Assembly (NCBI RefSeq): GCF_014203895.1
Contig: NZ_JACHJY010000003.1
Span: forward strand, 62,001 to 126,000
Source of the DNA: Streptomyces nymphaeiformis
GTDB lineage: Bacteria; Actinomycetota; Actinomycetes; Streptomycetales; Streptomycetaceae
DNA: 64,000 bases
Reading direction: 5' to 3'
Position 1 is the first letter of the stretch. Each line of letters opens with the position of its first letter. Below the pieces are notes generated by a model, which was not told the origin of the DNA, did no database searches, and saw nothing but the letters and a program-made list of their open reading frames with translations. The position numbers and the translations under genes were made by a program. This document shows, piece by piece, positions 28,012 through 36,505 of this stretch.

Positions 28012-28297
28012 GGGTGGACGAACCTCCGTCTTCGCAGGTGAACAGGGAACAGCCGCCAGCTTCGGGCCGCGCCCCCGCGCGCCCGCGCCGACCGTGCCGC
28101 ACTGCGCCCCACTGGCCCCCGGTGAACCACCCCCGTGGGGGAGCGCGCGGGGGCGCACCGGCCGGGGGCGCCTCTGATGCGGTGTGCAGGGGTTCGGGCT
28201 CGGGCCGGGGTGATCCCCGGAGGCCGTCGAGGACGGCCCACCGCGTACCCTCGCCTGCGACGTTGGTGGCGGACAGACGGTGGGCGGGGAACGGACG

Positions 28298-28936
28298 ATG
28301 GCTGAGGCGCCCGGGCAGGGTACGGAGTCGACGACGGCCCCCGCGGATGCCGGTGACCTGGACAGGGCGCGGGCCGCGACCGTGCGGGTGTTCGTCGCGC
28401 TGGCGCCGCCCGACGACGCGAAGGACGAGCTGGCGCGCGAGCTGGGACCCGCGTACGAGGCGTACCCCCGTCTGCGGTGGAACCGGATCGAGGACTGGCA
28501 CATCACCCTGGCGTTCCTCGGGGAGCTCCCGGTGGAGACCGTTCCCCTCCTGCGGCCTCCGCTGGCGGAGATCGCGGCGGCGCGCCGCCCGCTGGAACTG
28601 GCGCTGCGCGGTGGCGGGCACTTCGACGACCGGGTGCTGTGGAGCGGCATCGACGGCGACCTCGACGGTCTGCACCGGCTCGCCACGGAGGTGCGGACGG
28701 TCGTGAAGGAGTGCGGGATCCCCTTCGAGGACCGGCCGCTGCGTCCCCATCTGACGCTCGCCCGGGCCCGCCGCGACGATCAGGCCTCCGTCCTGGAGGT
28801 GGCCGACGGGCTGGCCGGCTTCACCGGCCGCCGGTGGGCCACCGAGCGCCTCCATCTCGTCGGCAGCAACTACGGCCGCGGTCCCGGCCCGATCCGCTAT
28901 CGCGACATCGAGTCCTGGTCCTTCGCCCGGCGGTAG
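28298..28936 (+). CDS. thpR: RNA 2',3'-cyclic phosphodiesterase (ThpR/LigT family)
   Basis: A 212-residue 2H phosphoesterase. The two catalytic HxTx motifs are WHITLAFLG (mid N-terminal half) and RPHLTLARAR (C-terminal half). The protein opens cyclic phosphate ends of RNA in related enzymes. The N-terminal about 25 residues (AEAPGQGTESTTAPADAG) are an extra low-complexity tail. ATG 28298 is preferred over GTG 28280 because GCGGGGA at 28284-28290 is seven bases upstream. It overlaps the convergent GNAT gene by 40 bp. It is not adjacent to the RNA-repair genes at 59700-61828. Confidence 0.92.
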   Translation: MAEAPGQGTESTTAPADAGDLDRARAATVRVFVALAPPDDAKDELARELGPAYEAYPRLRWNRIEDWHITLAFLGELPVETVPLLRPPLAEIAAARRPLELALRGGGHFDDRVLWSGIDGDLDGLHRLATEVRTVVKECGIPFEDRPLRPHLTLARARRDDQASVLEVADGLAGFTGRRWATERLHLVGSNYGRGPGPIRYRDIESWSFARR

Positions 28937-29820
28937 CCGAGGGTGCGGCACTCGACGGCGAAGCCGAGGGAGCCGTACAGCTTCGCGGCCGGGAGGTTCT
29001 CGGCGTCGTGGTTGACCGTCACGCGCCGGAGACCGAGCTCGGCCATCCGCCGCATGGACTCGGTCATGACGGCCCGGGCCAGGCCCAGGCGGCGGAAGGC
29101 CTCATGGGTGCCGACGGGCTCGAAGTGCCCCAGACCGTTGAGCCGGTCGGTCCAGAAGACGGTGTAGGCGCCGATGCGTCCGTCCGGGGCCTCGGCCACG
29201 ATCTCGCGCGCCGGGTCGTACCCGGGCCTGGTCATCATGCCGTCCCGGTAGGCCGCGCCCGTCCAGTCGGAGCCGAAGGAGGCGTTGCGCGCCTCGGCCA
29301 GGGCCTCGGCGTCGTCGAGGGCGGCCGGGCGGACGGTGAACCCGTCGGGCACCGCGACGGGAGGCAGATCGGTCAGGTCGCGGGTGTTCACGTCGTCCCA
29401 GACCCGGAAGCGGGTGAAGCCCAGTTCGTTCAGCAGCCGTGCGCGGGTCGTGTCGGTCTCGAAGAGGTCGGTGAGGACGTACGCCTCGTCCTGCGCCATG
29501 TGCCGGGTGGTGGTGTCGGCGGCGAAGGTCAGCATCGAGCGCTCGGTGTCGGTGCCGCGCAGTTCCGGCGCGCAGAAGACGTCGAAGGCCGCGCCGAACC
29601 GCAGGCAGATGGTGACGCCCCCGAGCCGGCCGTCGCCCTCGTGCTCCCAGACGTGCACGAGGTCGCCGACGGACGGGTGGCCGCGCAGGTTGTCGTACAC
29701 GCGGTGCGGCAGCTCGCCCACGTGGTCGTAGGCGTCACGGCCGGCGCTGGCGATCCACTCCGCCACGGTCTCCTGGAGGCGGGGCATGTCGGAGTCGAGG
29801 AACGGTCGCGGGGCGAACAT
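28897..29820 (-). CDS. GNAT-family N-acetyltransferase (double-domain)
   Basis: A 307-residue protein of the GNAT superfamily. The C-terminal half shows the acetyl-CoA-binding segment (THEAFRRLGLARAVMTESMR), then VTVNHDAENLPAAKLYGSLG, the standard motif-A/B order. The N-terminal half is a diverged GNAT-like domain (ETVAEWIASAGRDAYD and VHVWEHEGDGRLGGVTIC). Substrate unknown. ATG at 29820 follows a promoter-like pair directly, so the transcript may be leaderless. The 3' end overlaps the thpR gene by 40 bp on the other strand. Confidence 0.9.
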   Translation of the reverse strand: MFAPRPFLDSDMPRLQETVAEWIASAGRDAYDHVGELPHRVYDNLRGHPSVGDLVHVWEHEGDGRLGGVTICLRFGAAFDVFCAPELRGTDTERSMLTFAADTTTRHMAQDEAYVLTDLFETDTTRARLLNELGFTRFRVWDDVNTRDLTDLPPVAVPDGFTVRPAALDDAEALAEARNASFGSDWTGAAYRDGMMTRPGYDPAREIVAEAPDGRIGAYTVFWTDRLNGLGHFEPVGTHEAFRRLGLARAVMTESMRRMAELGLRRVTVNHDAENLPAAKLYGSLGFAVECRTLGYRRAKDQDSMSR

Positions 29821-29826
29821 GATCGT

Positions 29827-29856
29827 CTTATATCCGGGCCGGTCAGGCCGGTACAA
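29827..29856 (-). promoter_or_regulatory. Candidate promoter for a leaderless GNAT transcript
   Basis: On the minus strand, TTGTAC (29856-29851) and TATAAG (29832-29827) are separated by exactly 18 bp. The ATG at 29820 follows the -10 box by six bases, so the expected start of transcription falls at or very near the start codon. No ribosome binding site is visible. The AT-rich boxes stand out in very GC-rich DNA. Confidence 0.6.
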
Positions 29857-30035
29857 GGGAGTTTCCGCCGGAGGTGGATCGGTTGCGCCGTGTGCGACCG
29901 GGTCGCGCGCCCTCCGTACGACTTCACGCTCCGGCAGACGGCGTAAGCGCCACTGGGCCGTGATCGCCATGATCAATAACGTGGCGCCCGGCGCGTGACC
30001 TCGCGTCTGTCGGACAGAGAAGGCAGCGACTTCCC

Positions 30036-30974
30036 GTGAGGATTCCGATTCCGATGTCGAAGCGCATGACCCGGTTCACAGCGGCTACCGCACTCCTGGC
30101 CGTACTCGGCGCCGCCCCGGCCGGAGCGGCCGACAGCTGGCAGAAGGTCGGCGGCGACTCCCGCACCGGTGTCAGCGGCCTCGCGTACGAGGGAGGCACC
30201 GAGGGCGGGGACGGGGTGAACGCCCTGATCGTGCACGACAACAAGAAGTCCGGGCAGCCGCGGATCTCCCGGATCACCTCCACCGAGGGCTCCGCCGTGG
30301 TCACCCCGCTCACCTGGGAGGGCACGGAGCCCGTCGACCTGGAGGCCGTCGAGCCCATCCCGGGGTTGCCCGGGGAGTACCTGGCGCTCACCGGCCGCGG
30401 CATCCTCTTCCGCCTGAAGGTCGCCGGTTCGACGGTGACGGTCGTCGACTACACGCCGCTGCCGTCGATCGGCGAGGGCGACGACTTCGAGAGCTTCGCG
30501 CTCGTCGCCCGGGAGGGCAGGCTCGCCGCGCTCTGGGCGGACCGGGGTGCCGGCGCGGGACGGCCCGCCACCCTGTACGCGGCATCGCTGACGTTCGCGC
30601 CGTGGGGTCAGCCCTTGTTCGGCGCCATCTCGCAGCGGAGCTACCGGTCCGCGTACCCGACGGGCGACAGCACGCGGCACATCTCCGACATCGCGGTGAC
30701 CGACTCCGGCCGGATCCTGGTCGGTTCGGCGGGGGACGCGGGTGACGACGGGCCGTTCGACTCCGCGGTGAGCGACGCGGGCCGGGTGACCCTGTCGGCG
30801 GCGGGCCGGGTACGGATCACCCTGGCGGCCTCGCCGACGGTGCTCGGCACCTTCCCGGGGTACAAGGTCGAGGCCGTGGAGTGCCTGCCCGGCTCCGCCG
30901 ACGCCCTCCTCGGCACCGACGACGAGAACCTCGGCGGGTACGTGCGGACCATGCCGTTCTGCGCGACGAACTGA
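30036..30974 (+). CDS. Secreted protein of unknown function (beta-propeller-like)
   Basis: A 312-residue exported protein. The signal peptide includes FTAATALLAVLGAAPAGAAD with an A-x-A cleavage site. The mature part has repeated short beta-strand stretches (GDGVNALIVHDNKKSG; DLEAVEPIPGLPGEYLALTG; DGPFDSAVSDAGRVTL) as in a beta-propeller, with two Cys near the C-terminus (VECLPG and PFCATN). No catalytic motif is visible. GTG at 30036 with GAGAAGG about twelve bases upstream is taken as start; ATG 30054 is possible. Divergent from the GNAT gene. Confidence 0.75.
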   Translation: MRIPIPMSKRMTRFTAATALLAVLGAAPAGAADSWQKVGGDSRTGVSGLAYEGGTEGGDGVNALIVHDNKKSGQPRISRITSTEGSAVVTPLTWEGTEPVDLEAVEPIPGLPGEYLALTGRGILFRLKVAGSTVTVVDYTPLPSIGEGDDFESFALVAREGRLAALWADRGAGAGRPATLYAASLTFAPWGQPLFGAISQRSYRSAYPTGDSTRHISDIAVTDSGRILVGSAGDAGDDGPFDSAVSDAGRVTLSAAGRVRITLAASPTVLGTFPGYKVEAVECLPGSADALLGTDDENLGGYVRTMPFCATN

Positions 30975-30982
30975 CCGGGACG

Positions 30983-31016
30983 GGTCACGGCTCACGCGGG
31001 TGGGTGGGCCGTGACC
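30983..31016. terminator. Hairpin terminator between convergent genes
   Basis: GGTCACGGC (30983-30991) pairs with GCCGTGACC (31008-31016) around a 16-base loop. It lies between the secreted protein stop (30974) and the end of the MoxR-VWA operon (31044) and could serve both. Confidence 0.65.
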
Positions 31017-31043
31017 TTCCCTGCTCCGCCCGGACCGGCGCGG

Positions 31044-33830
31044 TCATCGGTCCGTCAGGACGCGCGCCAGTGCGTCGACGGTGCCCGGGTGGGTGGTGAG
31101 GAGCGCCACGCCGCGCCCGCCCCGGGCCGATGCGTCCGTCGCCGTCCAGCCCTCCGCGCTGCCCAGGAGTTTCGCGAGGGCGTCGACGGTCGCCGGATGG
31201 GCGGGGAGGAGCGCCGCGCCCCGGGGGCCGGTGGCGGCAGGGAGGGGGCGTGGGGCGGCCGGTCGGCGGTGCCAGGGCGGGACCCAGGCGTCCAGGGCCG
31301 CGAGCCGGGCCGGGAAGATCCGTCCCGCCTCGCGGATGAGCAGCGGGGCCAGTTCCGCGGCGTTCGAGCGGAGCGTCGTGATGAGGACCGGGAGCCATGG
31401 CAGCAGGACGGCGTCCGGCAGGCGCCCGAAGGCGTTCGACACGGCCTCCACCACGACGTCCGCGAGGCCCGGCACCGGCTCCAGGGCGTGCACGAAACCG
31501 CTCAGGTAGCGCGGATAGGTCGGCACGACCAGGGGGTTGGCGAGGAGCTCGTCGCAGCGGGCCCGCAGCTCGCCCCGCGAGAGCGTGCCCAGCTGCACCT
31601 GGGCCGCCCACAGCAGGGCGGTCTTCGCCGGGTCCCGCGGGTGCGCCTGGGCGACCGCCAGTTCCAGCTGCGTCCTGTCGCAGCCGAGGGAGAGCGCCAG
31701 GCCCTCCATGCTGAACAGGAAGCCCAGCATCGCCGCCACCTGCCCCACCGTCGCGTCCTCGTCGCGGAAGGCCGTCGGCAGCAGCGTGCAGTAGTGGGCG
31801 TACCCGGTGCGGACGAAGGACTCGATCCACGGCGGCAGCACCGGCTCACCGGTCCGGTAGTACGCGAGGAGGCCGCGCACCCGGCGCAGTACCTCCGGCG
31901 CCCCGTCGACCGTGCGCTCGCCCGCCAGGACGTCGAGGGCGCGGTTGCCGAGCTCGTCGGCGAGCCGCCGGCCGCCCAGGTACAGCGTGGCGTCCTCGAC
32001 GGCCGCGAGGACCTCGGCGGTCGTGGCCCGTGGTCCGTAGGCGGTACGGCGCAGGCGCTGTTCCAGGACCTGTTCGAGGCTCACGCCCTCGTAGCCGAGC
32101 TCGATGAGGGCCCGTTGGTGGGTGCCGAGGGCGAGGTCCCAGGACTCCTGGATCGACCGCTCGCCGAGCCGCCGCTCCCCCATGACGGGCCGTGCGGCGC
32201 CGCTCGGCAGCAGGCGGCGCAGCATCCACAGGACGTCCGAGCAGGCCCGCAGCTCCGGCCGGGAGGTCATGTCGAGCAGGGCGCGGCGCACCCCGCGCTG
32301 CTGGAGGTTCAGCTCCAGGGGTGCCAGGCGGTCGTGGACGTCGCGGGCGAGCGGCGGCAGGGCTTCGTAGCCGACCTGGCCGATCCGGTCGCCGCCCATC
32401 ATGATCTCGACGAGGCGGCGGACGTCCCGGCGCCCGGGCACGCTGTCCTTCTCGATGCAGGTGACCGCGGCGTCCTGGAAGTCGTACGGCGTGGGCTTGG
32501 CCCGGTCGCGCATCCCGGCGAGCAGGATCGACGTCTCGAAGACGGCGATCGCGTCGGCGGTGGAGGCCGGGTAGCCGTTGCGGCGGGCGGCGCGGACGAT
32601 GTCCACGGACCAGCCGAGCAGTTCGCTCTCGTCCAGGGTGTCGAGGACGGGCGGCCGCTGGAGGAAGCCGGAGAGACGGTCCTCGGCCGGTGCCGCCGCG
32701 GGGGGCGCGGCGGGCGAAGCGGCCTTCGTCGCCGTCTTCTTCGTGCCGGCCTGTCCCTCCAGGCGGTACGGCTTCACCCGGGTCCGCTTGAGGTTCTTCG
32801 TCCACTGCGTCGCGGCGATCGACACGGAGCCGGAGGCGAGGCCGAACTGGGCCTCGATCGTCGCGTTGCTGGAGGGGATCAGTCCGTACTGCCAGGTCGT
32901 GGCCGTACGCGGCGAGATCGCGAAGGTGTCGCCGCCGCCGATGCCGAACTCGTCGACGCGGCTGGCCGCGTGGAAGGCTCCGCACACGTACAGGCAGTCC
33001 GCCGGGTCGGTGCCGGTCGCGGCCAGGTGCTCGCGCATCCTGGTCCACATGTACCGCTCGCGGTCCTCGTCGACGCGGACGCGGTCGCCGTCCCCCGGCG
33101 CGAGCCGCCGGAACAGGCTCCCGATGAGGAACATGACCTGACGGTAGGTGTCGTGGTCGCTGTCGCCGAGCGGCACCTCGACGTACTGGTGCCACCACTC
33201 CGACCAGTGCCGCACCTTGCCGTGGCGCAGCAGGTGCTCCTCCAGTTCCGCGAAGCGCGGCCGCAGGTCGCCGATCTCGACGCCGACGGCCTCGCCGTGG
33301 AGCGCGGCCTCGGTGCCGTCCTCCTCGCGGGCGGCCGGGTCGTCGGCGCGGTCGTGCCGCCGGTCCCACTGGAAGACGTGGTCGGAGGAGCGGTCGACGA
33401 GGACCAGTTCCACGCCGGGGGTGTCGAGGGCGTACGCGATGGCCTGGTACTCGGCGGAGGCCTCCGTGATCGGGGCGACGACCGACAGCGGTGCCCAGTC
33501 CTCCGGGAAGCCGTCGATGTCGCTCGCGAACGCCTGCACCGCCACGGGCAGCCGGCAGTTGCGCAGCTCGGTCAGGAGCGGCGTCATGTCCTCGCACAGC
33601 TCCAGGTACACGACCTTGGGCTGCTTCTCGCGCAGCCGGCGGGCCATGGCGAGGGCGGAGGCGGGCGAGTGGTGGCAGACGGGGAAGATCTCCAGCGGTT
33701 CCGCCACGGCTCGGTCGACGTCGTCGACCAGACCGAGCAGGATGCCCTCCAGGGCGTCGGCCCCTCCGGCGAACTCGGCTGCCGCCTCGTGCAGTTGACC
33801 ACGCAGCGCGGTGAACGGGGTCCCGGTCAC
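31044..33830 (-). CDS. Large DUF5682-like protein of the MoxR-VWA operon
   Basis: A 928-residue cytoplasmic protein, last gene of the five-gene operon. The N-terminal part has LEIFPVCHHSPASALAMARR and KVVYLELCEDMTPLLTELRN, the opening I associate with DUF5682 proteins that travel with MoxR ATPases. Other blocks are EWWHQYVEVPLGDSDHDTYR and RMREHLAATGTDPADCLYVC. A Lys/Ala/Pro-rich linker lies near residues 360-390, followed by a mostly helical C-terminal half. The last about 60 residues contain a local duplication (R-G-x-A-L-L-x-x-H-P-x-T-V-D-A-L-A). GTG at 33830 overlaps the MoxR stop. Function unknown; the family name is from memory. Confidence 0.8.
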   Translation of the reverse strand: MTGTPFTALRGQLHEAAAEFAGGADALEGILLGLVDDVDRAVAEPLEIFPVCHHSPASALAMARRLREKQPKVVYLELCEDMTPLLTELRNCRLPVAVQAFASDIDGFPEDWAPLSVVAPITEASAEYQAIAYALDTPGVELVLVDRSSDHVFQWDRRHDRADDPAAREEDGTEAALHGEAVGVEIGDLRPRFAELEEHLLRHGKVRHWSEWWHQYVEVPLGDSDHDTYRQVMFLIGSLFRRLAPGDGDRVRVDEDRERYMWTRMREHLAATGTDPADCLYVCGAFHAASRVDEFGIGGGDTFAISPRTATTWQYGLIPSSNATIEAQFGLASGSVSIAATQWTKNLKRTRVKPYRLEGQAGTKKTATKAASPAAPPAAAPAEDRLSGFLQRPPVLDTLDESELLGWSVDIVRAARRNGYPASTADAIAVFETSILLAGMRDRAKPTPYDFQDAAVTCIEKDSVPGRRDVRRLVEIMMGGDRIGQVGYEALPPLARDVHDRLAPLELNLQQRGVRRALLDMTSRPELRACSDVLWMLRRLLPSGAARPVMGERRLGERSIQESWDLALGTHQRALIELGYEGVSLEQVLEQRLRRTAYGPRATTAEVLAAVEDATLYLGGRRLADELGNRALDVLAGERTVDGAPEVLRRVRGLLAYYRTGEPVLPPWIESFVRTGYAHYCTLLPTAFRDEDATVGQVAAMLGFLFSMEGLALSLGCDRTQLELAVAQAHPRDPAKTALLWAAQVQLGTLSRGELRARCDELLANPLVVPTYPRYLSGFVHALEPVPGLADVVVEAVSNAFGRLPDAVLLPWLPVLITTLRSNAAELAPLLIREAGRIFPARLAALDAWVPPWHRRPAAPRPLPAATGPRGAALLPAHPATVDALAKLLGSAEGWTATDASARGGRGVALLTTHPGTVDALARVLTDR

Positions 33831-34948
33831 GACAGCTTCGCGATCGCTTCGCGGCCGCCCTCGAGGAACTCGGGCCAGGAGCCGCCCTCCTCCTTGCCGC
33901 GCGGCTCGACGACGCCGTGCAGGTACTTGTTGAGGATGGCCAGGTCCTCCGGCTCGCGCCGGGCGAGCGTGCCGACCAGGGAGGCGGCGAGCGTACGGGC
34001 GGTCAGGGTGCGCTCGCCGAAGAAGTTGCTGTGCAGGATCGAGTCCTCCAGGACGCCGATCTGCTCGGCGGTCGAGAGGGCCGACTCCAGCTTCTCGTCG
34101 TCGCTGCCGGCCGCGGCGGCGGAGGCCCGCAGGTCGGCGAAGCTCTGGAGGAGGACGTCGAGGAGGGTGGGCGGCACGTCCAGTTCGATGGCGTGGCGGC
34201 GCAGGAGCTCCTCGGTGCGGAAGCGGACGATCTCGGCCTCGCTCTTCTTGTTCGTCACGACGGGGATGCGGACGAAGTTGAAGCGGCGCTTGAGCGCGGA
34301 GGAGAGGTCGTTGACGCCGCGGTCGCGGCTGTTGGCGGTGGCGATGACGGAGAAGCCGGGCTTGGCGAAGACGATGTTCTCGCCGTCGGCGCCGTCGAGC
34401 TCGGGGACGGAGACGTACTTCTCGGAGAGGATCGAGATCAGCGCGTCCTGGACGTCGCTGGTGGAGCGGGTCAGCTCCTCGAAGCGGCCGATGGTTCCGG
34501 TCTCCATCGCGGTCATGATCGGCGAGGGGATCATCGACTCGCGGGACTGGCCCTTGGCGATGACCATCGACACGTTCCAGGAGTACTTGATGTGGTCCTC
34601 GGTGGTGCCGGCGGTGCCCTGGACCACCTGGGTGGAGTTGCGGCTGATCGCGGCCGAGAGGAGTTCGGCGAGCCAGCTCTTTCCGGTGCCGGGGTCGCCG
34701 ATGAGGAGCAGGCCCCGGTCGGAGGCGAGGGTGACGATGGAACGCTCGACGAAGCTGCGGTCGCCGAACCACTTCTGCGACACCTCCCGGTCCAGGCCGT
34801 CGGCGCGCTCGGAGCCGAGGATGAACAGGCGGACCATCTTCGGGGACAGGCGCCAGGAGAACGGCTTGGGGTTGTCGTCGATCGATTCCAGCCAGTCGAG
34901 TTCCTCGGCGTACTTGATCTCGGCGGGGGCGCGGAGCAGGTCGGACAT
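33827..34948 (-). CDS. MoxR-type AAA+ ATPase
   Basis: A 373-residue AAA+ ATPase of the MoxR/CbbQ class. Walker A is LLLIGDPGTGKSWLAELLSA. The sensor-type segments include GFSVIATANSRDRGVND and ALKRRFNFVRIPV. The long insert with FEELTRSTSDVQDALISILS carries the Walker B-equivalent glutamate region. MoxR ATPases usually work with a VWA protein to insert a metal or to remodel a partner, and the VWA protein is the next gene upstream (18-bp gap). It is flanked by a GTGA overlap with the DUF5682-like gene. ATG at 34948. Confidence 0.93.
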   Translation of the reverse strand: MSDLLRAPAEIKYAEELDWLESIDDNPKPFSWRLSPKMVRLFILGSERADGLDREVSQKWFGDRSFVERSIVTLASDRGLLLIGDPGTGKSWLAELLSAAISRNSTQVVQGTAGTTEDHIKYSWNVSMVIAKGQSRESMIPSPIMTAMETGTIGRFEELTRSTSDVQDALISILSEKYVSVPELDGADGENIVFAKPGFSVIATANSRDRGVNDLSSALKRRFNFVRIPVVTNKKSEAEIVRFRTEELLRRHAIELDVPPTLLDVLLQSFADLRASAAAAGSDDEKLESALSTAEQIGVLEDSILHSNFFGERTLTARTLAASLVGTLARREPEDLAILNKYLHGVVEPRGKEEGGSWPEFLEGGREAIAKLS

Positions 34949-34966
34949 GTGCGGAGCCTTTCGGTC

Positions 34967-36505
34967 TCAGGTCAGGAAGGTCTTGAGTTCGTGCACGAGC
35001 TTGTCGATGTGGCCGGAGATCACCGGGGTGCCGAGCGCCTTGAACCGCTCCCGGAACCAGGGGTTGACCTCCTGCCGTCCGGAGCTGGTCACCGAGCCCA
35101 CGGGGATGAAGCGGACCCCGGAGCGGTGGACCTCCTCGATGCCCTCGAACAGCGGCTGCGAGCGGTCGAACTCGTAGAAGTCGGAGATCCACACCATGAC
35201 GGTGTTCTTCGGCTCGGCGATCTTCGGCCGGGCCATGGCCATCGCCACCGGGCCGTCGTTGCCGCCGCCGAGGTTGGTGCGCAGGAGCACGTCGAACGGG
35301 TCGCGCACCCAGGGCGTGAGGTCGATCGCGCGGGTGTCGTACGCGATGAGGTGGACGTCCACCTTGGGCAGCCCGGCGAAGATCGAGGCGAGGATGGTGC
35401 AGTTGACCATCGAGTCGACCATGGAGCCGGACTGGTCGACGACGACGATCAGCCGCTGGGGTGCGGTCCGGCGGACGGTGTGCCGGTAGTAGAGGCGGTC
35501 GACGTAGAGCCGCTCCTCCTCCGGGCTCCAGTTGGTGAGGTTCTTCCAGATCGTGCGGTCGAGGTCCAGGTTCCGGAAGACCCGCTTGGGCGGGACCGAG
35601 CGGTCGAGCTCGCCGACGGTGGCCTTCTCGACCTGGGTGCGGAGCACCTCGGCGACCTCGTCGACGTACCGCCTGATCAGCGCCTTGGCGTTGGCGAGCG
35701 CCACTCCGGAGAGGTTGCCCTTGTCGCGCAGCAGCTGCTCGATCAGGGACATGCTGGGGGTCAGCCGGGCGGCCAGCGCGGGGTCGGCCAGGACTTCGCG
35801 CAGGTGCATGCGCTGGACGAGGTCGGCCTCGATGGCGCCGAGTTCGGGTCCGAGGCCGCCGCCGGTGAGGGCGGCTCCGGCCGCCTTTCCGCCGCGCAGC
35901 CCGCCGGGCGGACAGCCGAGCGCTCGCTCCAGCCAGCCGGCGTCCGACTGCCAGCGGGCCAGCTGTCCGGCGGAGACGGTGCCGGAGCCGGTGGCGAAGA
36001 CGTTGAGCAGCAGCTTGGACGCGAGCGCGGCGCGCCGCACCTCGGCGGCGCGGTCGCGGGCCCCGTCCGGCTCGGGCTCCGGGGTCATCAGGCCGTCGAG
36101 CTCGTCGCCGAGCTCCGGGTGGCGCTGGACGACGGAGTCGACGGAGGCGCCGGGGTCGAGCAGCGCGGACGGCAGACCGATGTCCTCGACGACGGCGAGA
36201 CTCGCCGCCTCCAGGGCGGCCTGCTCCTCGGGATCGAAGAGCCGGGCGAGCAGCCGCCAGTAGAGGACCTGGCGCCGGTTGTCGTGGGGGTCGGGTCCGG
36301 CGGGCGTCGACGGCTCGGGACCCGTCGCGGGGGTGAGGTCGGGTCCGGCGGGCGTCGACGGCTCGGGGCCCGTCGCGGGGGTGAGGTCGGGTCCGGCGGG
36401 CGTCGACGGCTCGGGACCCGCCGCGGGGGTCGGGTCGGGGAGGACGGACGCCGTCGGCTCGGGGCCGGTCGCCGGGGTGGCGTCGGGCGGGGTCGCTTCG
36501 GTCAT
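34967..36505 (-). CDS. VWA-domain protein with N-terminal 16-residue repeats
   Basis: A 512-residue protein. The C-terminal about 200 residues form a von Willebrand A domain with an intact MIDAS start (RLIVVVDQSGSMVDSM), a conserved Thr-like position in TNLGGGNDGP and WISDFYEF. The middle is helical (LARLFDPEEQAALEAASLAV). The N-terminal about 70 residues are disordered and consist of 16-residue Pro/Thr/Gly-rich repeats. MoxR-associated VWA proteins act as adaptors that bring a client to the ATPase. The ATG at 36505 overlaps the upstream stop as ATGA. Confidence 0.92.
   Translation of the reverse strand: MTEATPPDATPATGPEPTASVLPDPTPAAGPEPSTPAGPDLTPATGPEPSTPAGPDLTPATGPEPSTPAGPDPHDNRRQVLYWRLLARLFDPEEQAALEAASLAVVEDIGLPSALLDPGASVDSVVQRHPELGDELDGLMTPEPEPDGARDRAAEVRRAALASKLLLNVFATGSGTVSAGQLARWQSDAGWLERALGCPPGGLRGGKAAGAALTGGGLGPELGAIEADLVQRMHLREVLADPALAARLTPSMSLIEQLLRDKGNLSGVALANAKALIRRYVDEVAEVLRTQVEKATVGELDRSVPPKRVFRNLDLDRTIWKNLTNWSPEEERLYVDRLYYRHTVRRTAPQRLIVVVDQSGSMVDSMVNCTILASIFAGLPKVDVHLIAYDTRAIDLTPWVRDPFDVLLRTNLGGGNDGPVAMAMARPKIAEPKNTVMVWISDFYEFDRSQPLFEGIEEVHRSGVRFIPVGSVTSSGRQEVNPWFRERFKALGTPVISGHIDKLVHELKTFLT
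36293..36436 (-). repeat. 48-bp tandem repeat in the VWA gene
   Basis: The 48-bp unit recurs at 36293, 36341 and 36389 and encodes the 16-residue unit L-T-P-A-T-G-P-E-P-S-T-P-A-G-P-D. The copies differ at only a few bases, so expansion looks recent. Length is a multiple of three, which keeps the frame. Confidence 0.88.
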
